A stretch of DNA of 42,485 nucleotides from Teretinema sp964641135 (GTDB taxonomy: Bacteria > Spirochaetota > Spirochaetia > Treponematales > Treponemataceae), in the NCBI GenBank assembly GCA_964641135.1, contig CAZXJV010000014.1, positions 1 to 42,485 on the forward strand. Direction: 5' to 3'. The notes under the pieces were generated by a model. The model was not told the origin of the DNA, did not search any database, and saw nothing but the letters and a program-made list of their open reading frames with translations. Positions 1 through 8,100 of this stretch are shown here, piece by piece. A program made the position numbers and the translations under genes. Position 1 is the first letter of the stretch. The number at the start of each line of letters is the position of its first letter.

Positions 1-942
1 CGGCAGAGCGGACGCGCAAACGAGTTTTCATATCCGATGCTGAAGAACCGTATTCACCGGTTGGCAAGGAATTATCTTAATCTTTTTGATGCATCACTGA
101 GCTCTTTTGCTCTTCCTGAAAACATTGCCTTCGATGGCTTTGAGTCCTATCTGCGTAGTCAGTACATACCAAATAACTTCAACATCGCAATCGGTTCCGA
201 GTCCAGGATACCATATGGATTTACCCTCAGTCTGATGAGACGAAAAGGCACCATGACTGAAACACAAAAACATAACCGTTCAATTCTTGATCGCTACTGG
301 CGGCCGGAGCCACAGGAAGTCACTTCGGCCTGCAAGACACTATTTCGTGATATTCTCTCTCTCTTTATGAATCGCGGGCTTAATACGCCCTTAAAAATTT
401 TCAGCGACAAAAAAAGGGAGTATCCCTTTGCCCTTCGTGATTTGCAGGAATATCGGCATCTGGCTGCTCTTGATCTTGTGGAGCACCGAACGATCAGTTC
501 GCGGGCAAAACGGACAGGAAAAAACCCGTTATTCCCGGTCAATTATCTTGACAGAGAGCTCCGCAAAAACTCTGCGGCTCATACCCGTGAAACAGTTCGC
601 CAGGATCGGGAAGTCTCGATGAGCCTTTCACGAATGACGATGCATATTGGTCATCATACCTTTATCAAGCCGTTCAGGATAACCAACCGAGTCAAGAACA
701 CCATAACACAAAGCCACGCCGAGAAGGTGCATTTGTTGGATACGGATGAAGCGCTGTATGCATTTGAACGATTGTATACGCATCGACATGTGTGGAGCAG
801 GCAGCGCATGAAAGCAAAATGGATGGAAGATATCTGGTTAATGAAAAAAAAGAATCCACCGATTGTTGATTTCAGGACAGGAATGGTTAAAGCAAGCGGT
901 CAACCGGGGAACGGGTGGGTCGCGGCACACTTATGTTTATAA
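1..942 (+). CDS. Transposase-like protein, 5' end outside window
   Basis: The reading frame is open from base 1 through the ATG at 37 to the stop at 940-942, so the gene very likely begins before the window and the ATG at 37 is internal. The visible part is basic and rich in Arg, Lys and His. Segments such as LRSQYIP, YGFTLSLMRRKGTM and NPLFPVNYLDRELRK resemble, from memory, the C-terminal half of a family of spirochaetal insertion-sequence transposases. I could not confirm a complete DDE triad. The gene is AT-richer than the chromosome from 3220 on and lies next to a repeat-flanked lipoprotein cassette, which fits a mobile origin. I saw no terminal inverted repeats after the stop. It could also be an unrelated conserved protein, so the transposase call is moderate. 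Confidence 0.5.
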   Translation, partial: RQSGRANEFSYPMLKNRIHRLARNYLNLFDASLSSFALPENIAFDGFESYLRSQYIPNNFNIAIGSESRIPYGFTLSLMRRKGTMTETQKHNRSILDRYWRPEPQEVTSACKTLFRDILSLFMNRGLNTPLKIFSDKKREYPFALRDLQEYRHLAALDLVEHRTISSRAKRTGKNPLFPVNYLDRELRKNSAAHTRETVRQDREVSMSLSRMTMHIGHHTFIKPFRITNRVKNTITQSHAEKVHLLDTDEALYAFERLYTHRHVWSRQRMKAKWMEDIWLMKKKNPPIVDFRTGMVKASGQPGNGWVAAHLCL

Positions 943-970
943 TGGTGAAAACCACAGAGGAAGGAGGTGT

Positions 971-1111
971 ATGATAAAAAAAAGTGACGTATTAATCTGC
1001 GCCATTTTATGTGAGGGTAATATCAACAATATTGATAGCAGAAAAAAATTGACATCTCCTGGTAACCATGATAGTTTTTTAATAATAAAGTGGCAAATCG
1101 TTAAACCTTGA
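971..1111 (+). CDS. Small ORF (46 aa) with strong ribosome binding site
   Basis: A very strong Shine-Dalgarno sequence, GGAAGGAGGTG, ends just before the ATG at 971. The predicted 46-residue product begins MIKKSDVLICAILC and matches nothing I recognise. The 19-bp element at 1023-1041 lies inside the frame, and the second half of the ORF overlaps a candidate promoter for the next gene. The most likely reading is the 5' stub of a gene whose remainder was lost when the repeat-flanked cassette arrived; a genuine short peptide or leader ORF is possible. A strong ribosome binding site with a doubtful product makes a broken gene more likely than chance. Confidence 0.35.
   Translation: MIKKSDVLICAILCEGNINNIDSRKKLTSPGNHDSFLIIKWQIVKP
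1023..1041 (-). repeat. 19-bp dispersed element, copy 1
   Basis: On the minus strand this reads CTGCTATCAATATTGTTGA, identical over 19 bp to the copies at 3191-3209 (same orientation) and 15365-15383 (opposite strand). In this copy the core is a perfect inverted repeat, TATCAA/TTGATA around a 5-nt centre. An A7 tract and a TTGACA hexamer follow on the plus strand. With copy 2 it forms direct repeats around the two lipoprotein genes. Confidence 0.85.
1049..1077 (+). promoter_or_regulatory. Candidate promoter for the 1147 lipoprotein operon
   Basis: A consensus -35 hexamer TTGACA (1049-1054) is followed after 17 nt by a weak -10 TAGTTT (1072-1077). It lies 8 nt downstream of repeat copy 1 and about 70 nt before the start of the lipoprotein gene. 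Only the -35 is convincing. A second TTGACA at 1108-1113 has no matching -10. Confidence 0.35.
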
Positions 1112-1146
1112 CAAAGAATCTGCTTGTCCACAAAAGGGGAGAAAAA

Positions 1147-2127
1147 ATGAAAAAAGAATTTTGGATTTTCTTTTCACTGGCACTGCTTTTTTTTGTTGCG
1201 GGGTGTGCGTTTGATCAACCTGATGTACCTGCTTCGATGATTGATGGTATGGTCGGTGAACCAGCTGATTTTGCAGCTTGGGAAGCTCAGGTAAACGCGG
1301 ATTTTGCAGTTATTCTTGAATCATTGGGAACTGATAATTCCGAAAAGGCCCTGGCTGTTTTTGACAGTAAGTATAACACACGGCTCATGGAAGATTTTGA
1401 ACCTGCATTACGCGCTTACAGCCGTTCAGCCGGTAAGGGTGGATCGAATTATCCGCCGTTAAACGACATGCCCTTTGTACGTGATGGTGCAGTCTACCTT
1501 TCTGGGGGTGCTACTGATTTAGTCGGTGGAATAATCGGCTGGGTTGCCCCCAAGAATCTGCCTGGAGGTTATTATCACGGAGCGGTTCTTGATTTGGACA
1601 AGGTAGACCCAAATAACCCTGAAACACCCAGTTTGCAGACGGCTATTCCAAAGGGGGCCGGGTATGAATCTGTTACTGACTGGAGGGGGAAGGTCAATGC
1701 TTCGGTCATGAACCCGGTTGTTACTCTCTTAAAACCGGCATTAGACTCCGCGCAATCCTGGATGCATATATACTGCCGGCCGGAAAATACAAACATGGAA
1801 TACGGATTCTTTAAAAACTATGTTAACATTTTTAATCTTGTAACAAAGGATGATATGTATACATGGTACTGTACTAAAGTTGTCTGGCATGTATACAATC
1901 GGATTGGAATAAACGTCGATTCCAATGACACCCGTGTTGATTTCAAAAAATCCGGTTTATACAGTTTGGTTAAGGCATATTACAGTACATTGTATTTCTG
2001 GAGTTCATCCCGCGCTAATAATGCAATTAATGCTTATATAGCAGATGCTCGAACAAAGATTGTTTTAGCTGAAGAAATTCTACTTTCGCCTCATCTTGTT
2101 AAAGTATACGAACGGATTCGTGAATGA
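1147..2127 (+). CDS. Lipoprotein with permuted NlpC/P60 (YiiX/YaeF-like) cysteine hydrolase fold
   Basis: The start is the ATG at 1147, 5 nt after a GGGGAG ribosome binding site and directly followed by a signal peptide with lipobox VAGC (lipidated Cys20). An upstream in-frame start at 1108 lacks this logic. Two motifs suggest the circularly permuted papain-like group that includes YiiX, YebB and LRAT-like proteins: GYYHGAVLDLD with a candidate catalytic His144, and WYCTKVVWHVY with a candidate nucleophile Cys242, in the His-before-Cys order typical of the permuted fold. Such enzymes act on amide or thioester bonds in cell-wall peptides or lipids. The stop overlaps the next start (ATGA), so the two genes are translationally coupled. 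Both lie between two direct copies of the 19-bp element. Family assignment is from motifs only. Confidence 0.55.
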   Translation: MKKEFWIFFSLALLFFVAGCAFDQPDVPASMIDGMVGEPADFAAWEAQVNADFAVILESLGTDNSEKALAVFDSKYNTRLMEDFEPALRAYSRSAGKGGSNYPPLNDMPFVRDGAVYLSGGATDLVGGIIGWVAPKNLPGGYYHGAVLDLDKVDPNNPETPSLQTAIPKGAGYESVTDWRGKVNASVMNPVVTLLKPALDSAQSWMHIYCRPENTNMEYGFFKNYVNIFNLVTKDDMYTWYCTKVVWHVYNRIGINVDSNDTRVDFKKSGLYSLVKAYYSTLYFWSSSRANNAINAYIADARTKIVLAEEILLSPHLVKVYERIRE

Positions 2128-3170
2128 GTAATCCCGTATTCGCGGGAAAACCAAGTAAGGGCGCGGCTCTTTTAGCAGCGTCCTTTTTTCTTGTTTTTTC
2201 CCTTTTTTTTTCTTGTTATGAGACAAACGGTATAATTCCGGAACCTGGAGTAAAAGTCTTTAGTCATGAAGGGTTTTTGTGTGCTCCGGTTATTAACGGG
2301 AAAACGCGCCTTTTTAAAACCGGCTACGGTATTCCTCAGCGTGCGGCATCGGTTTTCGGTTCAGGTATCCTGATTTGGGACAGATCCTCTGCTACCTTAC
2401 AATATCGAAGCTTTTCCGGTTCACTGATTGCCGGTACATCTCTTAAGGCCGCTTCTGTGCAGATTGATGACCGATTTATATTAACCCGGTCTGTACTTTT
2501 TGAAGAAGATGTAGGCTTCCGATTTACATTATATACAACGGATATACAGGGTTCAGTAATTACTCTTAAGGAACATTGGTCTGTCATTTTGGACTGTTTC
2601 CCGTCGGACTTAGTGATCAGATCTGATGGTTCTGTATTATTGACGGGGGGAAATCGTTCCGATAGTTTTCACAGACTATGGTATATCGGACAGACAGGAT
2701 TAATAAATCTCATTTATGAACAATCCTGGCAGGGACATTTTTTAAGAATAGTACATCGTGGTGATGATATCTTGCTTTTTGCGTCAGCACGCGATAAAGC
2801 TTCTGCCGATACACATCTTACGTTGATAAACTACAATTACTTATCTGGTGAATCAGTTATCACAGTTTATAAGCCCTCGGAACTTCCTTCAGATGGCCTT
2901 TGTTGGTTCGGATATGGATTTGTTTGGCAAAATACCTTTGTTTTACCCATGGCGCTAACAGACGGTACAATATCGCTGGTAGTGCTTGATTTTCTGAAAG
3001 AGAGTTGCGAGGTTTTGTCTGTTACTGCCGATTCAGGTGGCTGCTTTGTACCGCTGGGACAAAACCAACACGGGTTCTGGTATTTAGCTCACGATTCATT
3101 AAGAGATAACACATATTTCTCACTTGGTATTTTTGACGGAGAGAGTGTATATCTCAAAAGAATCAAGTAA
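2124..3170 (+). CDS. Lipoprotein of unknown function
   Basis: The ATG at 2124 overlaps the stop of the preceding gene. The N-terminus has a basic segment, a Phe-rich hydrophobic stretch and a lipobox LFFSC, so export and lipidation are likely. The remaining roughly 315 residues are predominantly predicted beta, with recurring short segments such as SGILIWDRS, DGSVLLTGG and DGTISLVVLD that suggest a beta-propeller-like fold. I do not recognise a family. Its coupling to the putative cysteine hydrolase suggests a partner, a regulator or, less likely, an immunity protein for it. After the stop comes an AGGC plus T8 tract without a convincing stem, then repeat copy 2. Confidence 0.65.
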   Translation: MSNPVFAGKPSKGAALLAASFFLVFSLFFSCYETNGIIPEPGVKVFSHEGFLCAPVINGKTRLFKTGYGIPQRAASVFGSGILIWDRSSATLQYRSFSGSLIAGTSLKAASVQIDDRFILTRSVLFEEDVGFRFTLYTTDIQGSVITLKEHWSVILDCFPSDLVIRSDGSVLLTGGNRSDSFHRLWYIGQTGLINLIYEQSWQGHFLRIVHRGDDILLFASARDKASADTHLTLINYNYLSGESVITVYKPSELPSDGLCWFGYGFVWQNTFVLPMALTDGTISLVVLDFLKESCEVLSVTADSGGCFVPLGQNQHGFWYLAHDSLRDNTYFSLGIFDGESVYLKRIK

Positions 3171-3190
3171 GCTAGCCTTTTTTTTGTTTT

Positions 3191-3209
3191 TCAACAATAT
3201 TGATAGCAG
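3191..3209 (-). repeat. 19-bp dispersed element, copy 2
   Basis: Identical to copy 1 over 19 bp and in the same orientation. On the minus strand it starts 10 nt after the stop codon of the rlmK-like gene, and it shares 21 bp (TACTGCTATCAATATTGTTGA) with copy 3, which starts 11 nt after the mfd stop. It also marks the visible boundary between AT-rich sequence on the left and GC-richer sequence on the right. Confidence 0.85.
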
Positions 3210-3219
3210 TATCCAGGGA

Positions 3220-4332
3220 TCATCCCAGTGTAATTTTCCACAGTCGATGAATCTTCTTGTTACGGAAGTCCTCAGGAACTGATTCAGCACTCAAATCACG
3301 GATGACCGTACCGGGCCTGACTGCGGCGCCGCCGATGAGGTCCGGATCAAATTGAAGGGACCGCGAATTGGTTGAAAAATACAAGGTTCCTCCGCCATTC
3401 AATACTGCAAGGCATGAACGGCACAGCTCTGCCCAGTCTCTGTTTATGTCCAGTATATCAGACGCCCTGCTTGAGTTTGAAAACGTAGGGGGATCGCAGA
3501 TGATAAGATCCCAGCTGCGTTTCATGCGGCGTGCTTCTGCAAGGAATGCTTTTACATCTGCATGAACAAGCGGCCAGCTTTCAGCAGCTTTTTTTTCATC
3601 CGGGGAGCAAAGTGCGGATCGTTCGCCGGGCCCGGGAGCGCGGGTATTAAAGCCGTTCAGCACAAGATTATCTGCAGCCCAGGCCAGGTATGTCTTGGAA
3701 AGATCTACCGAGGTAACACTGCGGGCTCCGCCAGCTGCGGCATGAACAGAAAACGCTCCTGTATAGCAGAACAGATTCAGTACATCCTTGCCGGCGGCTT
3801 CGGCGCGCACCATGGCACGGGCCGGACGGTGATCAAGAAAAATCCCGGTGTCCAGATAATCGTTTAAATTGACAAGGAACTGTGATCCGCCTTCGCACAC
3901 AGTGATGCGTTCCCCGCCGGATGACAGTTTTTCGTACTGTGATTCTCCCCGTTGCTTTTTCCGGAATTTTGTAACAATGCGTTCCTGGGGTATAGCAAGG
4001 ACATCGGCGGCTGCCTCGCGCATGGCGTCAAGCCAGCGCTGTTCTTCTTCGTCCGGTTTGTCGTAGGGCCGTTCATACAGGGCTATGTGCAGGAATGCGA
4101 GTTCCTCTGCTGCGGTTTCAGCAACCGGTGACCGGCATGCGGTGTAGATATCCACAGCGAGGGGAATTTCTGGTATATCTTTGTCGTACAGGCGCCAGCA
4201 GCTGACGCCTGTACGACGGGCCCATTTACGCAGGTGCCGGTACTGTTTTTCCAGCCGGTTTGCAAAAAGCACTGCCTGAGCTGCAGTGCGCTGCTGTGTA
4301 TCTGCACTGCTGCGCTCTGTGTGTTCAGTCAT
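3220..4332 (-). CDS. Class I SAM-dependent rRNA methyltransferase, RlmK-like
   Basis: The protein aligns by eye with the C-terminal (RlmK) domain of the bifunctional 23S rRNA methyltransferase RlmL/RlmK, which makes m7G2069. Visible motifs are FANRLEKQYRHLRKWARR, GVSCWRLYDKDIPE, KFRKKQRGESQYEKL, LDTGIFLDHRPAR, a SAM-binding motif LNLFCYTGAFSVHAA, the catalytic-type IICDPPTFSNS and the C-terminal RNKKIHRLWKI. It is a stand-alone protein without the THUMP/RlmL half. I chose the ATG at 4332 because it overlaps the rex stop (ATGACTGA), implying coupling; an ATG at 4368 would add 12 residues and lacks a well-spaced ribosome binding site. Exact target nucleotide is inferred from the family. Confidence 0.8.
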   Translation of the reverse strand: MTEHTERSSADTQQRTAAQAVLFANRLEKQYRHLRKWARRTGVSCWRLYDKDIPEIPLAVDIYTACRSPVAETAAEELAFLHIALYERPYDKPDEEEQRWLDAMREAAADVLAIPQERIVTKFRKKQRGESQYEKLSSGGERITVCEGGSQFLVNLNDYLDTGIFLDHRPARAMVRAEAAGKDVLNLFCYTGAFSVHAAAGGARSVTSVDLSKTYLAWAADNLVLNGFNTRAPGPGERSALCSPDEKKAAESWPLVHADVKAFLAEARRMKRSWDLIICDPPTFSNSSRASDILDINRDWAELCRSCLAVLNGGGTLYFSTNSRSLQFDPDLIGGAAVRPGTVIRDLSAESVPEDFRNKKIHRLWKITLG

Positions 4333-4999
4333 CAAGGCAGTGTTTCCCGCGGGTTGATGAACACTCATCCCTCGATGCGTTCATCATCACGCACAGCATT
4401 GCGTAACCTGAAGTAAGATCTTCTTTTTGTACAACAACGGATTCAGGAACCTTCAGTTTGACATTTGTAAAATTCCATATAGCCTTGATGCCGGCCGAAA
4501 CCAGGACATCAGTTACCGGTTGAGCCTGGCTTGACGGCACGGTCAGGATTGCGATTGTAGCCTTAAGGCTTTTAATCTGGATAGGCAGTGTTTCCATGGA
4601 AAGAACCGGGACGCCGTGAATGGCTTTGCCGATTTTCCCCGGATCCTGATCAAAGGCGGCGCACAGGTGAAGGCCATGATACTGGAACCCCTGGTAACCG
4701 GTCAGGGCGGTGCCCAGGTTTCCGGCGCCAACCAGAATAGCCTGCTGGACACGGTCCCAGCCGAGAAAGTGTTCGATTGCTGCTGTCAGGGCAACAGCCG
4801 GGTAGCCCTTTTTGGGCTTGCCTACAATACCGGTAATAGCCAGATCTTTTCGCACCTGGATCGGTTCCAGATGCAGTTCCTGGGCGATTACGGTTCCGGA
4901 GATATATTCAGCCCCTTCTTCCCGGGCCTGACGGATAATATGCAGGTAGGATGGAAGCCGCCGGATGGACGGTACCGCTGTAATTTTCTGTTTTGCCAT
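4325..4999 (-). CDS. rex: Redox-sensing transcriptional repressor Rex
   Basis: Rex is a dimeric repressor that senses the NADH/NAD+ ratio and controls fermentative and respiratory genes. The 224-residue protein has the expected winged-helix N-terminus (RRLPSYLHIIRQ at about 13-24 and EPIQVRKDLAITG at about 45-57) and a Rossmann domain with the dinucleotide motif LVGAGNLG (glycine motif at residues 91-96). The length matches the family. The start has a purine-rich GGAAGAAGAGA ribosome binding site. A partly palindromic 22-bp sequence just upstream may be its own operator. The gene is followed by an overlapping rRNA methyltransferase gene and is divergent from ileS. Confidence in the family is high. 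Confidence 0.93.
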   Translation of the reverse strand: MAKQKITAVPSIRRLPSYLHIIRQAREEGAEYISGTVIAQELHLEPIQVRKDLAITGIVGKPKKGYPAVALTAAIEHFLGWDRVQQAILVGAGNLGTALTGYQGFQYHGLHLCAAFDQDPGKIGKAIHGVPVLSMETLPIQIKSLKATIAILTVPSSQAQPVTDVLVSAGIKAIWNFTNVKLKVPESVVVQKEDLTSGYAMLCVMMNASRDECSSTRGKHCLDD

Positions 5000-5015
5000 T
5001 GTCTCTTCTTCCTGT

Positions 5016-5037
5016 TATCGTGTGAATTTTAACGATA
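5016..5037 (-). promoter_or_regulatory. Candidate Rex autoregulatory operator
   Basis: This 22-bp sequence starts 17 bp upstream of the rex start codon. It has outer arms TATCGT/ACGATA and a self-complementary AATT centre (16 of 22 positions symmetric). The inner 18 bp match 9 of the 14 fixed positions of the clostridial-type Rex consensus TTGTTAA-N4-TTAACAA; the TTAACGA half is the better one. Autoregulation is common for rex. Binding is inference. Confidence 0.4.
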
Positions 5038-5108
5038 TCTGAGAATGCCGTTCGCGTCAACTGTAAAAAAACTGTTTACCTTTTTAAAAACAAGCAGCTC
5101 CGGTACGC

Positions 5109-5137
5109 TGGATATAATTGCGTCTTTTCTGTATACT
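5109..5137 (+). promoter_or_regulatory. Candidate ileS promoter
   Basis: TGGATA (5109-5114, 4 of 6 with -35 consensus) and TATACT (5132-5137, 5 of 6 with -10 consensus) are separated by exactly 17 nt, giving a leader of about 35 nt before the ileS ATG. No T-box leader or long structured 5' region is visible. Confidence 0.5.
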
Positions 5138-5178
5138 CATTGCCAGCTTTGTACCATCCCACACAGGAGAAAACAGCA

Positions 5179-8100
5179 ATGTATGAACCGGTAGACCCGA
5201 AAGTGAACTTTCCCGCACAGGAAGAGAAGATTCTCTCGTTCTGGCAGAAAAACGACATTTTCAAGAAGTCCATTACAGCACGTGAGGGTTCCCCCGAGTA
5301 CGTTTTTTATGATGGCCCCCCCTTTGCAACCGGTTTGCCTCATTTCGGTCATTTTGTGCCCAGTACGATAAAGGATATTATTCCGCGCTATCAGACCATG
5401 AAGGGTATGAAGGTTGAGCGACGTTTCGGTTGGGACTGTCACGGGCTTCCTGTTGAAAATTTGATAGAAAAAGAGTTGGGACTCAACTCGAAGACCGAGA
5501 TCGAAGCCTTCGGTATCGCCAACTTCAATGAAGCCTGCCGGGACAGCGTTTTGCGCTATGTAAATGAATGGCGGGCAACAATTACCCGCCTCGGCCGCTG
5601 GGTTGATTTTGACAACGACTATAAGACCATGGAAGCGGATTATATGGAGTCCATCTGGTGGGTTATGAAAACCCTCTGGGACAAGGGTCTGTTATATGAA
5701 GGGCATTATATTCTTCCGTATTGTCCGCGCTGTGCAACCGTGTTGTCGAACCATGAGCTGAATCTTGGCGGCTACAAGGATGTTCATGATCCGGCCATTA
5801 CTGTCCGGTTCAAGGTGACCGGTGCTGTCGCATCAGCAGCCGCTGCAGCGACAGTTGCAGAAACTGACGACTCCCTGACAGATGGACACACCTGGCTGCT
5901 GGCCTGGACAACAACACCCTGGACGCTGCCAAGCAATCTTGGTCTGACTCTGGGTCCTGATATTGACTATGTTCTGATCGCAGACGGTGAAGACCGGTAT
6001 ATCCTTGCAGAAGCCCGTTTGGGTGCTTATTACAAGGATCCTGCTGCCTGTACTGTTATCTGGAAAAAGAAGGGCCGCGAGCTTGAAGGCCTGATCTATG
6101 AGCCCCTGTTTCCATTTTTTAAGGATCTGGCACATACCGCTGACGGAAAACCGGGAGCTTTCAGAACTTTCACTGCAGGTTTTGTAACTACCGAAGACGG
6201 TACCGGTATTGTGCATACCGCTCCTGGCTTCGGTGAGGACGACAATAAGGTCTTTAAGGGAAGCGGTGTTCCTACGGTCTGCCCGGTTGACGCCGAGTGC
6301 CGTTTTACCGCCGAGGTTCCGGACTGGCAGGGCCAGTTTGTAAAGGATGCCGACAAGTCCATAATGGAACACCTCAAGGCAGAAGGAAAGCTGGTAAAAC
6401 GTGATCAGCTGCTGCACTCCTATCCGCACTGCTGGCGCTGTTCAAGTCCGCTTATCTACCGTGCTGTAGGCAGCTGGTTTGTCAGTGTTGAGAGCATCAA
6501 AGAAAAACTTTTAAAGGCAAACTATCAGATTTACTGGCAGCCTGATCATATCAAGGACGGCAGATTTGGAAAGTGGCTGGAAGGCGCCCGTGATTGGGCA
6601 ATCAGCAGGAACCGCTACTGGGGAAATCCGCTTCCGATCTGGAAATGTCCTGACTGTAATAAAACCCTCTGTGTAGGAAGCCGCAGCGAGCTCAAGGAAC
6701 TTTCCGGAGTCCTGGCAAATGATCTGCACAAACACTATGTAGATGATATCACCATCCCGTGTACCTGCGGTTCCACAATGCACCGTGTCCCCGAGGTTCT
6801 GGACTGCTGGTTTGAATCCGGTGCAATGCCCTATGCACAGAATCATTACCCTTTTGAGAACAAGGAATACTTTGAACAGCATTTCCCGGCAGACTTTATT
6901 TCCGAAGGGCTTGATCAAACCCGCGGATGGTTTTACACCCTTACGGTTCTGGCTGCAGCCCTGTTTGACCGGCCTGCCTTCCGCAACTGTGTTGTTAACG
7001 GTCTTGTTCTGGCGACTGACGGCAAGAAAATGTCAAAAAGCCTGCGGAATTATACAGATCCTAACACGGTTGTTAATGAATTCGGTGCCGATGCATTGCG
7101 TCTGTTTTTAATGCATTCTGCTGTTGTGAAAGCTGATGATCTTAAATACAGCGATGAAGGCGTCCGGGATATTCTTAAGGGTATTCTGATACCGTTATGG
7201 AACAGTTACAGCTTTTTTGTTACCTACGCCTCTATTGATGGTTGGCAGGCTGATGAAAAATCAGCCGCTGTGCCGGACAGCCAAAACCCCCTGGACCGCT
7301 GGATCATCTCCATCACCGAAAAAATGGTGTATGATGTTACCTCGGCCCTGGATGCGTATGATTTAACCCGTGCAATCGATCCAATCATCGGATTTATCGA
7401 TCAGCTGAATAACTGGTACATCCGCAGATCCCGGCGCCGCTTCTGGAAGAGCGAAAATGACGGTGATAAAAACCTTGCTTATGCAACCCTGTACCGGGCG
7501 CTGAAAACATTTGCGCTTGTGGCGGCTCCGGTTGTTCCCTTTATTACTGAGAGCATCTGGCTTAATCTGCGCCTGCCCGGAGAACCTGAATCGGTTCACC
7601 TGGCGGATTATCCGGTGTATAACGAACAGTTGCGGGATACCGCGCTTGAGTTCAAGATGATGACGGTGCAAAAAGCAGTATCCATGGGACGATCCCTGCG
7701 CTACCAGTTTAATCTTAAAACACGTCAGCCTCTTAAAGCAGTAGAGCTGGTAACCCGCAATCCGGAAGAAAAAACGGTACTGCTCGAGATGGAAGAAAGC
7801 ATTCGTGATGAACTGAATGTCAAGGAAGTTGTATTCCATGAAAAAGAAGATGAGCTTGTGGAGTACAGCGCAAAAGCGAACTTCCGGGTGCTGGGCAAGG
7901 AATTGGGACCGGCCATGAAAATAGCGGCCGTACAGATTGAAACCTTGTCTTCTGCTGAAATCCAGTCACTGCTTGACGGAGCAACCCTGAGTATAGAGGT
8001 TGAAGGCCGGCACGTTGAACTGACTGCCGAGAAAATTACCGTGAACCGCATTGAAAAAGCCAATCTCAAGGTTGTAAATGAAGGCACACTGACTGTAGCT

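Noticed and set aside
5038..5178. T-box riboswitch before ileS
   Set aside because: The leader is only about 35-40 nt with a good promoter at 5109-5137 and has no T-box motif or specifier hairpin.
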